A stretch of 64,000 nucleotides of DNA from the NCBI RefSeq assembly GCF_014284335.1, contig NZ_JACOGF010000009.1, forward strand, positions 62,001-126,000, in the 5' to 3' direction. Positions within the stretch are counted from its first letter, which is position 1, and each line of letters begins with the position of its first letter. Position numbers and translations under genes: made by a program. The notes under the pieces are model-generated. The model saw only the letters and a list, made by a program, of their open reading frames with translations, ran no database searches and had not been told where the DNA came from. Shown piece by piece: positions 1 to 8,418 of the stretch. Source of the stretch: Undibacterium hunanense (GTDB lineage Bacteria > Pseudomonadota > Gammaproteobacteria > Burkholderiales > Burkholderiaceae_D).

Positions 1-615
1 ATAATCTTCGCCTGCCAGCGAATCGGTAAGCGCCTGGAAGCTTGCCGAGCGACTCAACCGTCCTGACAGCAGCTTGGAAATACCTATCGCCAGCGGGATG
101 AACATCAGGCTGACCATCAGGCTGGGGATGATGAAGTTCTCGGTTTTTTGATACAGGTCCACGCCAAACACACCCTTGAAAAGCACCAGCAAAAACGGAA
201 TGAACCAGACAATTTGCCCCAGCAGGAACGCCCATTTGAACAGCTTGAGCCGCCCGGCTTTCAGTTCTGCCAGTTGTCTTTGCACGCTAGTGATGGGCTG
301 TGCAAAATCCAGGTCTTGCAAGGCATGCCGCTGTTGATGGTTAAGCAGGGGCATGGCGATGGTCCATGCCAGTATGGTCAGGGCAGGCAGGGCAAATTTC
401 AGGTCCGTGATGTAATGCGACAGAAACCAGATCAGGTAAATCAACACGGGGGTGCCGGCAATGATTTCATATTTGTCTGTCCAGCCCCATTTGCTGATTT
501 CGCGCCTGTGCTGTTCCAGCAGGGATAATCGCAACATCTGGGTATTCAGCCTGACAGCCTGTTCCAGGCCCTTATCCCTGGCTTGCCATTCGGTTTTTAA
601 AAGATCGAGATTCAT
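1..615 (-). CDS. Membrane protein downstream of an ECF sigma factor (partial at window edge)
   Basis: An open frame begins with ATG at 615 and runs off the left edge, giving at least 205 residues (starts MNLDLLKTEWQARDKG, last visible residues AGEDY). It has a charged N-terminus of about 50 residues, then hydrophobic segments near residues 53-69 and 73-90 and two more near residues 125-145 and 163-180. The start lies one base after the stop of the sigma-factor gene (TAA, one base, ATG), so the two are almost certainly translationally coupled. Small membrane proteins encoded directly after ECF sigma factors are often their anti-sigma partners, but I see no zinc-binding anti-sigma motif, so that role is inference. 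I do not recognise the family. The C-terminus is outside the window. Confidence 0.75.
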   Translation of the reverse strand, partial: MNLDLLKTEWQARDKGLEQAVRLNTQMLRLSLLEQHRREISKWGWTDKYEIIAGTPVLIYLIWFLSHYITDLKFALPALTILAWTIAMPLLNHQQRHALQDLDFAQPITSVQRQLAELKAGRLKLFKWAFLLGQIVWFIPFLLVLFKGVFGVDLYQKTENFIIPSLMVSLMFIPLAIGISKLLSGRLSRSASFQALTDSLAGEDY

Positions 616-616
616 C

Positions 617-1114
617 TTAATTTCCTTCTGCAAAACGACTTTGTAATTTCTGTTTGATACGACTCATGCGGGTGGCGACATTGCTGGTAGTCAGTCCCAT
701 GATGGCGGCAATTTCATCATTGCTGTAACCATCCATGAAGAGCAGGATCAGGGCGCGATTGAGTTCATCAAGTTCGCTGATGAGTTTGTCCAGGGTGCGT
801 ATATTGTCGCTTTGTGCATTGAAGAGCTGATCTGCTTCTGCAATGTCCAGGCCAAATTCTTCCAGTGGCAAGGTGTCACGCAATTGCCGTGTTTCGCTGC
901 GGTAGTGCGAAATGGCGACATTCATGGCGATGCGGTACATCCAGGTGGAAAACAGGACGCGCTGGTCAAAGCTGCGAAACGAACGCCACAACTGCATCAC
1001 CATGTCCTGCACCAGATCGCGCCGGTCTTCTGCATTACGGCAATAACTATAGGCAATCTTGTACAGCAGACGCTTGTGCGCTGCCAGTTGTTGCAGGAAG
1101 AGTGCTTCATCCAT
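617..1114 (-). CDS. ECF-type RNA polymerase sigma factor
   Basis: About 165 residues. Region 2 is visible as RDLVQDMVMQLWRSFRSFD followed by STWMYRIAMNVAISHYR, and region 4 as LILLFMDGYSNDEIAAIMGL, a helix-turn-helix for -35 recognition. This is the sigma-70 ECF layout and length. The frame is open to 1153, but the ATG at 1114 lies one base after the upstream acyltransferase stop (TAA, one base, ATG), the same spacing found at this gene's own end. Starting at 1153 would overlap the acyltransferase by 38 bases without a clear ribosome binding site, so I prefer 1114. It would direct polymerase to an unknown stress or envelope regulon, probably controlled by the membrane protein encoded next. 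Confidence 0.9.
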   Translation of the reverse strand: MDEALFLQQLAAHKRLLYKIAYSYCRNAEDRRDLVQDMVMQLWRSFRSFDQRVLFSTWMYRIAMNVAISHYRSETRQLRDTLPLEEFGLDIAEADQLFNAQSDNIRTLDKLISELDELNRALILLFMDGYSNDEIAAIMGLTTSNVATRMSRIKQKLQSRFAEGN

Positions 1115-1115
1115 G

Positions 1116-2369
1116 TTATCGGGCCCTGTCTGTTCGCTGGGCACGTTTGCCATTCAACACAGCACCCAGCCAGGTGTATCTTACCAGCCAGTGATAGCTG
1201 AGCAGTGTCAGCAATAAAGTGCTGCCCATAATTACCGTCAGTTTGAATAGCCAGTGCCAGTCGCTGCGTGACACACATGCCTGGGTTGCCATGACCAGCG
1301 GCAGATGCATCAGGTAAATCCAGTACGACGCATCAGCAATATAGCGCAGTACGGGCTTGTACTGGGTCAGGTAGCACAAGCCCAGACCCGTAAGCCCAAA
1401 GCAGAAATGCCATGCAGCAGCGGCATACAGGAAGGCGTATAGCAGCTTGTTCAAGTCGTGGGGTGCTGGCATCAGTCGTGGCACCATGCCAGCAAGCAGC
1501 AGGCAATAACTGGTGAGAGAAAATGCCATCAGCAGATGCCAGGTCCAGCGTTTTTTCCAGCCATTAAAAACACTTTGCTCAGACCATAGCAGCCAGCCAA
1601 GACCGAACGCCATACCGAAACTGACCCAGGCCGCTCGCCCCGGATAGAGTGACTGATCTGGTGTGGGTACACCAAACCAGTTGATCCAGTAAGGCGTATA
1701 AAACAAAGCCAGGGCAACCGGCAGGGCCAGCAGGAAAGGGGCCGCCCAGCCAGTCAGGCTGGCCATGATCAGTGTACCGGCCTTGTTCAGCCACCTGACC
1801 ATACCGCTGGTTTGCTGGCTTCTCCACAGTACCCACAGCGCTACAGATGGTATATACAACAGCAATAGCATGTACAGAAACCACAGATGAGCCAGCGGGA
1901 AACTGTCAGGTGTGAAGCGCGGGCCTGGTGGAGATTGCCTGGGCAAGTTGCCGCCCGACTTGATCCAGGCCGCCAGCACCACGGCTGCAATGATGGCGCT
2001 GAAGATCAGCGGCCAGCCTGTAAGCAAGGGCAGGGCGATGCGTCGGCCCCTGTCTTTGATGAAACCGGACACACCTTTTTTCTGTAAACCCATATGCGCA
2101 AAAAAACCGGCAAGCATGAAAAACAAAGGCATCCTGAAAACATGAATCATGAAAAATACAGGTCCCAGGACAGCACTTTTTTCATGATCACTGACTACCC
2201 AGAAAAACTGAGCACCCGGCAGGAAGGACATGCTTGCATGCAAGAGTACACCCAGCAACAGGGCAAATGCGCGCAGGGCATCCAGTCCATGCAGACGGTC
2301 CGTACTGCTGGTGGTTAAAGCGGTATGCTGCGTGCGTGTATGTGTGATGGAGTGCATGGCAGTGTGCAT
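1116..2369 (-). CDS. Acyltransferase 3 family membrane protein (OpgC/MdoC-like)
   Basis: 417 residues with about ten hydrophobic segments. The N-terminal part reads RLHGLDALRAFALLLGVLLH and continues with FFMIHVFRMPLFFMLAGFFA, the arginine- and histidine-containing opening of acyltransferase-3 proteins, which transfer acyl or succinyl groups to glycans or lipids at the inner membrane. The end, YIADASYWIYLMHLPLV, is also typical of the family. The substrate is unknown. It is the first gene of a tight unit with the sigma factor and the membrane protein. The first 18 residues are Thr/His-rich and probably cytoplasmic; an internal ATG at 2357 is an alternative start. Confidence 0.85.
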   Translation of the reverse strand: MHTAMHSITHTRTQHTALTTSSTDRLHGLDALRAFALLLGVLLHASMSFLPGAQFFWVVSDHEKSAVLGPVFFMIHVFRMPLFFMLAGFFAHMGLQKKGVSGFIKDRGRRIALPLLTGWPLIFSAIIAAVVLAAWIKSGGNLPRQSPPGPRFTPDSFPLAHLWFLYMLLLLYIPSVALWVLWRSQQTSGMVRWLNKAGTLIMASLTGWAAPFLLALPVALALFYTPYWINWFGVPTPDQSLYPGRAAWVSFGMAFGLGWLLWSEQSVFNGWKKRWTWHLLMAFSLTSYCLLLAGMVPRLMPAPHDLNKLLYAFLYAAAAWHFCFGLTGLGLCYLTQYKPVLRYIADASYWIYLMHLPLVMATQACVSRSDWHWLFKLTVIMGSTLLLTLLSYHWLVRYTWLGAVLNGKRAQRTDRAR

Positions 2370-2405
2370 GAAAGTTTCCAGATCAGAAGTAAGGTCTGTG
2401 GCAAT

Positions 2406-3155
2406 TCAATTGCCCGCAGGGCGCTGAAAACGGGAGGCTGCAATCACGGGATTGTTATCTACCTGGTCTATGATCATGCGCATGCGCTGACTTGCACCTT
2501 TGGTGCCGATTTCTATGCGAAAGGGTAGTTGTAGTCCATCCTGTTTACGGTAATCCATGCTGAAGATTTCCAGCTCTGTCATCTGTCCCATCACAGGTCG
2601 TTTTTGTACGCGTTTTACTTCGAGAAAATTGCTGGCATCCAGATAAATGCTGGATTCACCTGTGCCCGGCACGCTGACTTTAATGACATGGACAGACTTG
2701 CCATCAAGTTTTTCTTCACCCTGATAGCGTAGCTGGAATCCGGATTTTTGTGCCGCTACCAGGATGCCGTCAAAATAGGCTTCTTCAATCAGCGCAGGCA
2801 GTTCATCAGTGGGCATGTTGACGGTCTGTTTGCCGCTGGAAAGAAAAGGGTCTATTTTCCAGGCATCCTTACCATCGTGGGCGCTGCTTTGCACCTGCCC
2901 CTGTAGAAAGACATCACGCCGTAACAGATTAGGGCGTTTTGCTTCTACCGTGCTTGGTATTTCAAACGGCGCCATACCGATGATGCGCAATTTGACACGT
3001 CTGGATTGCAGCCTGGAAAAATCACCTGTCGCTGCATAGTGTTGTTGCAGGATAGAGTCCAGGTTTGGTAAAGCAGTGCCAGCAGCTTGTGCGTTTGCAT
3101 GGATAACATGCAGGCAAAGAAAGATGAAAAATACTATACGGTATACAGCAGACAT
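2406..3155 (-). CDS. Secreted LolA-like outer-membrane lipoprotein-sorting family protein
   Basis: 249 residues with an N-terminal signal peptide (hydrophobic core IVFFIFLCLHVIH, likely cleavage after ANAQA). The rest shows alternating beta-strand patterns such as YLDASNFLEVKRVQKRP and YRKQDGLQLPFRIEIG, which match LolA/LolB-like half-barrel proteins that carry lipids or lipoproteins in the periplasm. A good ribosome binding site (GGGGAG) lies five bases before ATG 3155. It ends 36 bases before the acyltransferase gene, so co-transcription is likely. True LolA is part of the lipoprotein-sorting machinery; this looks like a paralogue of unknown cargo. Confidence 0.75.
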   Translation of the reverse strand: MSAVYRIVFFIFLCLHVIHANAQAAGTALPNLDSILQQHYAATGDFSRLQSRRVKLRIIGMAPFEIPSTVEAKRPNLLRRDVFLQGQVQSSAHDGKDAWKIDPFLSSGKQTVNMPTDELPALIEEAYFDGILVAAQKSGFQLRYQGEEKLDGKSVHVIKVSVPGTGESSIYLDASNFLEVKRVQKRPVMGQMTELEIFSMDYRKQDGLQLPFRIEIGTKGASQRMRMIIDQVDNNPVIAASRFQRPAGN

Positions 3156-3360
3156 GACATCTCCCCGCCGTATTTGATGGAAATCAAATACGTGTCAAAT
3201 AAGAAAATAAATATTCAGCGACCTGTGCTATGGCTGCAATCGCTGAACGCATATACTTTTATTCGCCAGTCACCAGAAAAATTCACAACTTACTCAAAAT
3301 AATTTTTTCTATTCCCTGGACCGGCAGACCCTTATCAGCCATGTTGGTTATAATCCTGCC

Positions 3361-3780
3361 ATGCGTATCTCTTACCGACTCCGGCACTTCACCATATGGC
3401 TTGCATGTTTTGCATTGCTGTTCAGTGGCCTGTTGCCATCCCTGGCGACAGGCAGGGAGTCGGGATCAACTGCTATCAGTCAGGCACCTGGCCTGGTGGA
3501 ACTGTGCAGTGCCAGCGGCAAGACGCTGCTGGATACGGCTACCGGTAAAATTGTCAGGCTTGCTGAAGGCAAAACTGGCCAGCCAGGTGGGCACGCATTT
3601 AGTCACTGCGCGCTGTGTCTGCCGCTCAATGATCACTCCATTTTCCTGCCTCCTGTTTTTCCTGAACCTGCAGACAGCAGGCTCAGCGAATTCTTCCCAT
3701 CCCTGTTTTATCATGCCCCTGTCACGCAGATAGCGTGGGCACATGCGCAAGCCCGCGCCCCGCCTGTCTTTCATAGCTGA
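3361..3780 (+). CDS. DUF2946 family secreted protein (copper-cluster member)
   Basis: 139 residues with a signal peptide (IWLACFALLFSGLLPSLATG). The hallmark of DUF2946 proteins is present near residues 78-90 as GGHAFSHCALCLP, a His/Cys cluster able to bind copper. DUF2946 genes usually sit beside copper receptors or copper chaperones, and here the gene precedes SCO, PCu(A)C and YcnI-like genes on the same strand. The C-terminal tail is Ala/Pro-rich and poorly conserved. No clear Shine-Dalgarno is visible. The gap to the next gene is 165 bases, so it may have its own transcript. Confidence 0.75.
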   Translation: MRISYRLRHFTIWLACFALLFSGLLPSLATGRESGSTAISQAPGLVELCSASGKTLLDTATGKIVRLAEGKTGQPGGHAFSHCALCLPLNDHSIFLPPVFPEPADSRLSEFFPSLFYHAPVTQIAWAHAQARAPPVFHS

Positions 3781-3945
3781 TCTTCCTAAATACATGATGG
3801 CGGTATGGCAGCATTCCAGCCATAGCACCGTCATAGGCGAAGTTACGCAAGCAGACACGCACGCAGTCACACGATAGTGAAAGGATTCAATTCAAGCCTG
3901 GATTGAATCCTGATGACTGATATGAGCACAGAAAGGAACACAAAA

Positions 3946-4542
3946 ATGAAGCGACGTTACGCCCTGGAGCTACTTGGCCTGTTTGGGCTGGGCGGCATGG
4001 GTTTGCTGGCCTGCCAGCGTCCACCGGTGACATTTAATGGCATTGATATTACGGGTGCTGAATATGGGGCAGATTTTCATCTGCAAGGACATGACGGCAA
4101 GACCTATTCCCTGAAAGATTTCAGAAACAAATACCTGTTGATCTTTTTTGGCTTTACACAATGTCCGGATATTTGCCCTACTGCCTTAAGCAGGGCAGTA
4201 TTGATACGTAAATTGCTGGGCAAGGATGCCAGCCGTTTGCAGGTCATCTTTATTACCATTGACCCAGAACGCGATACCCCGGAATTGCTGGCGCAGTATA
4301 TGCGGGCATTTGATCCCGGATTTTTGGGTTTATGGGGTAATCTTCAGCAAATAACTGAAGTGGCCAAGGCTTTCCGTGTGTTTTTCAACAAGGTGCCAAG
4401 TGGAAGTTCTTACACCATGGACCACACTGCCATCAGTTATGTTTATGATGGCAATGGAAAAATCCGCCTTGCTCTGAAGCATGAACAAACGGCCGAACAA
4501 TGTGCAGAAGATTTGCGTAATCTGATGCAGTCTGCGGCTTAG
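3946..4542 (+). CDS. SCO1/SenC/PrrC family copper chaperone lipoprotein
   Basis: 198 residues. SCO proteins deliver copper to the CuA centre of cytochrome c oxidase or act as periplasmic thiol reductases. The thioredoxin-like fold carries the copper motif CPDICP (cysteines near 73 and 77) and the conserved histidine in YTMDHTAISY near residue 160. The N-terminus ends in LLACQ, a lipobox, so it is likely an inner-membrane lipoprotein. I start at 3946 because AAAGGA lies eight bases before it and it puts the signal sequence at the N-terminus; the frame is open to an earlier ATG at 3913. It forms a cluster with the two following copper proteins. Confidence 0.93.
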   Translation: MKRRYALELLGLFGLGGMGLLACQRPPVTFNGIDITGAEYGADFHLQGHDGKTYSLKDFRNKYLLIFFGFTQCPDICPTALSRAVLIRKLLGKDASRLQVIFITIDPERDTPELLAQYMRAFDPGFLGLWGNLQQITEVAKAFRVFFNKVPSGSSYTMDHTAISYVYDGNGKIRLALKHEQTAEQCAEDLRNLMQSAA

Positions 4543-4606
4543 AAATAAAATATTCATCATGCTGGAAATTGCATGAATTCTGGATTACTTGAAAAGGAAT
4601 AAATAA

Positions 4607-5059
4607 ATGAAAAACTTCAATAAACTGGCAGTACTTGCTGCGTTGTTTTCTGGCCTGATCACTTCAGTGCAGGCGCAGGTAACAGTGAAAGAAGCCTGGG
4701 CGCGTGCAACTGTGGTCCAGCAAAAAGCCAGTGGCGCTTTCATGCAGATCAGTTCTGTCAAAGATGCAAAACTGGTGGAAGTACGTTCACCGACAGCTGG
4801 CATTGCAGAAATGCATAAAATGGAAATGAGTGACAACATCATGAAAATGCGCCAGGTAGACAGCATTGATTTGCCCGCTGGTAAAACGGTGGAGCTGAAA
4901 CCAGGTGGATTTCATATCATGCTGATGGATTTAAAGAACCAGATCAAGGATGGTGACATCGTACCGCTGGTACTGGTCGTCGAAGGCAAGGACAAGAAAC
5001 GCGAAACGCTGGAAGTGAAGGCAATCGCAAAGCCCTTGAACCAGGCTGCACATCATTGA
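4607..5059 (+). CDS. PCu(A)C periplasmic copper chaperone
   Basis: 150 residues with a signal peptide ending at VQAQ. The family binds Cu(I) through an H(M)X10MX21HXM pattern; here this is seen as MHKMEM near 68-73, MKMR shortly after, and GGFHIML near 100. It works with SCO proteins in CuA assembly, and its gene follows the SCO gene by 64 bases, supporting a joint role. The protein ends in AAHH, a possible extra metal ligand. A Shine-Dalgarno AAAAGGAA precedes the start. Confidence 0.93.
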   Translation: MKNFNKLAVLAALFSGLITSVQAQVTVKEAWARATVVQQKASGAFMQISSVKDAKLVEVRSPTAGIAEMHKMEMSDNIMKMRQVDSIDLPAGKTVELKPGGFHIMLMDLKNQIKDGDIVPLVLVVEGKDKKRETLEVKAIAKPLNQAAHH

Positions 5060-5163
5060 TTGGCGGTTACCATGAACATGACAAAAAATAAGCCGGGTCA
5101 TTTATTGTCTGAATTGCCTGAATTGCCTGAACAGGCAAGGCCTTCAGATGTAAGGGGAGAAGT

Positions 5164-5685
5164 ATGAAAAAATCGGGTTTCATTTTACTTGCCGCCTTAT
5201 TCGCGCAGGCAGCATCTGCACACATTACCCTGGATCAGGCAAAAGCGCCTGCTGGCAGTTATCAGAAACTGACATTCAAGGTGGGACATGGTTGTGATGG
5301 CAGTGCCACGCATACCCTGACAGTCATCTTGCCGGAAACCGTGAGCGGTGCCAAACCCATGCCCAAGGCTGGCTGGAAAATTGATACGGTGATAGAAAAT
5401 CTCAGCACACCTTATACCTCACATGGCAAGACCATCAGCCGTGACGTACGTGAAGTCAGCTGGAGCGGAGGCCCTTTGCCGGATGCTTACTATGATGAAT
5501 TTTCCATACAGGTAAAGCTGCCTGATACTGCGGGCAAGCTGGCTTTCAAGGTGCTGCAATTATGTGAAAAGGGCAGGCTGGACTGGGTGGAAGTACCTGC
5601 TGAAGGGCAGAGCGGCAAGAGCCTGAAAACACCGGCCCCGGTACTGGAACTGGTGAACCACCCTGAGGCCGAGCATCATCATTGA
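5164..5685 (+). CDS. YcnI-like (DUF1775) copper-binding periplasmic protein
   Basis: 173 residues. The signal peptide is expected to be cut after ASA, leaving a histidine as first residue (HITLDQ), which is the known copper-ligand arrangement of YcnI/DUF1775 proteins. The domain continues with YQKLTFKVGHGCDGSATHT and a Trp-containing stretch (KAGWKID). The C-terminus ends in AEHHH, a further metal-binding tail. Start is supported by AAGGGGAG seven bases upstream. It is the last gene of the copper group and is followed by a strong terminator. Confidence 0.9.
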   Translation: MKKSGFILLAALFAQAASAHITLDQAKAPAGSYQKLTFKVGHGCDGSATHTLTVILPETVSGAKPMPKAGWKIDTVIENLSTPYTSHGKTISRDVREVSWSGGPLPDAYYDEFSIQVKLPDTAGKLAFKVLQLCEKGRLDWVEVPAEGQSGKSLKTPAPVLELVNHPEAEHHH

Positions 5686-5719
5686 TATTTTCATGATGTA
5701 GTGTATGTGCATGAAAAAC

Positions 5720-5765
5720 ATCCCCCGTCAGATCAATATTGATCATTGCTGACGGGGGATTTTTT
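5720..5765 (+). terminator. Rho-independent terminator of the copper cluster
   Basis: A perfect 12-bp stem ATCCCCCGTCAG (5720-5731) pairs with CTGACGGGGGAT (5749-5760) and runs into a T tract at 5760-5765. The loop itself contains the palindrome ATCAATATTGAT. It lies 35 bases after the YcnI-like stop and before the convergent ohr gene, whose transcripts could also end here. Confidence 0.9.
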
Positions 5766-5806
5766 ACAGCTTGTACCGTCATCAGACGGCATATTTTGCT
5801 GCGGTA

Positions 5807-6226
5807 TTACAGAATATTCAAAGTCACATCAATATTGCCGCGTGTGGCGTTGGAATATGGGCAAACTTCATGTGCCTTGTGTACCAGTGCTTCGGCTGCT
5901 GCACGGTCCAGGCCAGGCAGGCTGACATTCAGTGTCACGGCCAGACCAAAACCACCCTTGCCATTCGGGCCTATGCCTACCAGGCCATTGACGGATGTAT
6001 CTGCCGGCAGTGCTGTTTTCTGGGCCGCTGCGACAAATTTCATGGCACCGATGAAACAGGCGGAATAACCGGCAGCAAACATTTGTTCTGGATTGGTGCC
6101 TTCACCACCTGCGCCACCGAGTTCTTTTGGGGTCGTCAGTTTGACTTCCAGCTGATTGTCGCTGGAAACGGCACGGCCATCACGACCACCAGTGGCTGTT
6201 GCATTTGCTGTGTAAAGTACTTGCAT
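5807..6226 (-). CDS. ohr: Organic hydroperoxide resistance protein (OsmC/Ohr family)
   Basis: 139 residues. Ohr reduces organic hydroperoxides using two cysteines, both present here: Cys57 in [10 protein letters not shown] and Cys122 in [13 protein letters not shown]. The Ohr signature [14 protein letters not shown] is complete, distinguishing it from plain OsmC. The frame extends upstream to 6271, but AAGGAGC precedes the ATG at 6226 and the protein from there ([17 protein letters not shown]) matches the family N-terminus. The OhrR-type repressor gene lies upstream on the same strand, separated by a repeat element. Confidence 0.95.
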   Translation of the reverse strand: MQVLYTANATATGGRDGRAVSSDNQLEVKLTTPKELGGAGGEGTNPEQMFAAGYSACFIGAMKFVAAAQKTALPADTSVNGLVGIGPNGKGGFGLAVTLNVSLPGLDRAAAEALVHKAHEVCPYSNATRGNIDVTLNIL

Positions 6227-6420
6227 TATCTTGCTCCTTGTTCGGGTTGATTGAGTGGCTACGAATGCCATGGATGAACTATATCGCGCAATTAAATTGT
6301 GTGCAATCTAATTTCTCATTGTTTTTTTCTATAGGCATCATAGTAGGCATATGTGTTTATTCAAGGGCTTGTTACAAAATCAATAGAAAAAATCCTTGTT
6401 GAGTGCATCTCATGACCTGA

Positions 6421-6597
6421 GAACCTGCCTACGATCTGTAGCGAGCGTGCGTGCTTCAGCGGGGTGGGGGTAATATTCATGACAACTAAGCGCAGCGCAA
6501 AAGTGGAATGTACTCTGGTACGTGCGCATTTTGATCAGCACATGAACCCTGCGTGAACTCTGATTGCGCACATTCGCTACAGATCGCAAACAGGTTC
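6421..6597. repeat. Dispersed repeat with terminal inverted repeats, copy 1
   Basis: A 177-bp element whose ends are imperfect 24-bp inverted repeats (left GAACCTGCCTACGATCTGTA at 6421, right the complement at 6574-6597; 21 of 24 positions agree). It shares with copy 2 (8260-8418) internal blocks such as AAGCGCAGCGCAAAA, GGAATGTACT, TGGTAC, GCATTTTGA and CAGCACATGA in the same order. It has no coding capacity. It fills the 380-bp gap between ohr and ohrR and ends 10 bases from the ohrR stop. A MITE-like or REP/BIME-like element is the likely class. Confidence 0.85.
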
Positions 6598-6606
6598 CAA
6601 GATGCT

Positions 6607-7062
6607 TCAGGTATTGAGCAACTCTGTCCTCAAAGCGCCCAGGCTGGTGCGCAGGTCTATCAGGGTTTCCTTGCTTTGTCCGCTGGCACAGAGGATTTTT
6701 TGCGGGATGTCCATGGCCGCCTTCCTCAACTCCCTGCCAGCTGTTGTCAGTGTAATTCTGACCTGGCGCTCATCTGCGTCATCACGCTGGCGCTGCAACA
6801 AACCATTTGCTTCCAGGCGTTTCAGCAAGGGGGTCAGAGTGCCGGAATCCAGGAACAGGGCGTTGCCGATCTCCTTGACCAGTACCTTGTCCTGCTCCCA
6901 TAAAACCAGCATGACCAGATATTGCGGATAGGTAAGTCCGAGTTCCTCCAGCAGGGGCTTATACGCCTTCGTCAGGGCCAGGGATGAAGAATACAGGGCA
7001 AAGCAGAATTGGTTTTCCAGTGCCAGCATGTTGATGGGGGGATCAGCAGGTTTTTTCATCAT
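6607..7062 (-). CDS. ohrR: MarR-family peroxide-sensing repressor OhrR
   Basis: About 151 residues from the ATG at 7062. The sequence LENQFCFALYSSSLALTKAY contains the N-terminal reactive cysteine (Cys20) of OhrR. The winged helix follows (LTYPQYLVMLVLWEQDKVLV, then LFLDSGTLTPLLKRLEANGL and DERQVRITLT). OhrR represses ohr until its cysteine is oxidised by organic peroxides. An earlier ATG at 7098 would add 12 residues without family support; neither start has a strong ribosome binding site. Its neighbour downstream is ohr, with a repeat inserted between them. Confidence 0.92.
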   Translation of the reverse strand: MMKKPADPPINMLALENQFCFALYSSSLALTKAYKPLLEELGLTYPQYLVMLVLWEQDKVLVKEIGNALFLDSGTLTPLLKRLEANGLLQRQRDDADERQVRITLTTAGRELRKAAMDIPQKILCASGQSKETLIDLRTSLGALRTELLNT

Positions 7063-7263
7063 GGCACTCGTGGTGATAGGGTAGCCGTGGGGCGGCAAAA
7101 AAGTCTTTGTCAGTCATGATAAACAGTTTCTTCAAGCTGTAGCAAACTTGCTGCAAGATGTTTGTTCGCCGGGACGGGCCTGGTTTGAGATTGGTCAGGG
7201 GCGGCAAGGTATAATGTCGGTCGTCATGCGTGGCTTTGCCACCGTCTACCGTATGAGGATAAT

Positions 7264-8082
7264 GTGAGCTTTATCGAGAAACTTTCTGCCGCCTGGACGG
7301 CAAACAATTCCCTGCTGTGCGTGGGGCTGGACCCGGATGTCAGTCGCTTTCCGGTAGAGCTGGCAGGCAAACCGGATGCCATATTTACATTTTGCAAAAC
7401 CGTGATTGATGCGACGGCAGACCTGGCATGTTCATTCAAGCCACAGATTGCCTATTTTGCCGCCCTGCGTGCAGAAGATCAACTGGAAGCAATTTGCCGT
7501 TATATCAAGACGGCGTATCCGCATATCCCTGTGATTCTGGATGCCAAGCGTGGTGATATCGGTGCCACTGCCGGTCAGTATGCACGTGAAGCATTTGAAC
7601 GTTATGCAGCCGATGCCGTGACCGTCAACCCTTACATGGGTTTTGACTCCGTTGCGCCGTATCTCGAATGGCAAGACCGGGGCGTCATCATACTTTGCCG
7701 TACATCGAATGCCGGTGGCTCTGATCTGCAATTTCTGGATGTCGGCGGCAAGCCTTTGTACCAGCACGTGGCGCAACTGGTAGCCGATAAATGGAATACC
7801 AATGGTCAGTGTGCCCTGGTGGTCGGCGCGACTTTCCCGAATGAACTGGCGCAGGTGCGTGCCCTGACGGGGGATATGCCCTTGCTGGTGCCAGGCATTG
7901 GTGCACAGGGAGGAGATATTGCTGCGACGGTGCAGGCTGGCAAGACAGCAAACGGCACTGGCATGATGATCAATTCTTCACGCGCCATTTTGTATCCGGC
8001 ACTGCAGGCAGGTGAAAGCAATGTCGCTGCGATTCGCCGGGTCGCGCTGGAAACCCGCGACACGATCAATACTTACCGCTAA
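7264..8082 (+). CDS. pyrF: Orotidine 5'-phosphate decarboxylase
   Basis: 272 residues, the longer type-2 PyrF. It makes UMP from OMP, the last step of de novo pyrimidine synthesis. The catalytic block [11 protein letters not shown] lies near residues 93-103, and the phosphate-binding end includes [12 protein letters not shown] and [11 protein letters not shown]. The start codon is GTG at 7264, preceded by GAGGA at 7255-7259; an ATG overlapping it by two bases is out of frame and stops at once. It stands alone between two divergently oriented genes. Another pyrimidine enzyme (dihydroorotase) lies at the far end of the window. Confidence 0.96.
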   Translation: MSFIEKLSAAWTANNSLLCVGLDPDVSRFPVELAGKPDAIFTFCKTVIDATADLACSFKPQIAYFAALRAEDQLEAICRYIKTAYPHIPVILDAKRGDIGATAGQYAREAFERYAADAVTVNPYMGFDSVAPYLEWQDRGVIILCRTSNAGGSDLQFLDVGGKPLYQHVAQLVADKWNTNGQCALVVGATFPNELAQVRALTGDMPLLVPGIGAQGGDIAATVQAGKTANGTGMMINSSRAILYPALQAGESNVAAIRRVALETRDTINTYR

Positions 8083-8259
8083 GTTGCTTCGGTAATACAA
8101 CAAGCTTCTTGTATTTGCTGCCTGGACGCTTGTTGTAAAAGATTATACGTGTCACCGGTCCACTCACTTTTTATACGTGGATCGGTAACGTGAAGCGCAT
8201 CGCCACAAACGTCCTTGTGAAATTTTGCTGAACGCACTTCACTGCCTGACGTTCTTTTT

Positions 8260-8418
8260 AAAACTTGTTTACGATCTGTAGCGAGCGTCAGCGGGGTAAG
8301 GGTAACCAAGCGCAGCGCAAAAAGCGGAATGTACTTTGGTACATGAGCATTTTGAGCAGCACATGAGCCCCGCGCAGACTCCGATTGCGCCCGCGCAGTA
8401 AGATCGTAAACAGGTTTT
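8260..8418. repeat. Dispersed repeat with terminal inverted repeats, copy 2
   Basis: A 159-bp element bounded by AAAACTTGTTTACGATCT (8260-8277) and its near-perfect inverted copy (8401-8418; 17 of 18 match). It shares ordered internal blocks with copy 1 at 6421-6597, in the same orientation. Its right end reaches the last codon of the porin gene, so the porin stop codon (8418-8420) touches the element. The remaining 177 bases back to pyrF hold no gene, only a spaced direct repeat TTATACGTG (8143-8151 and 8171-8179). Confidence 0.85.
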
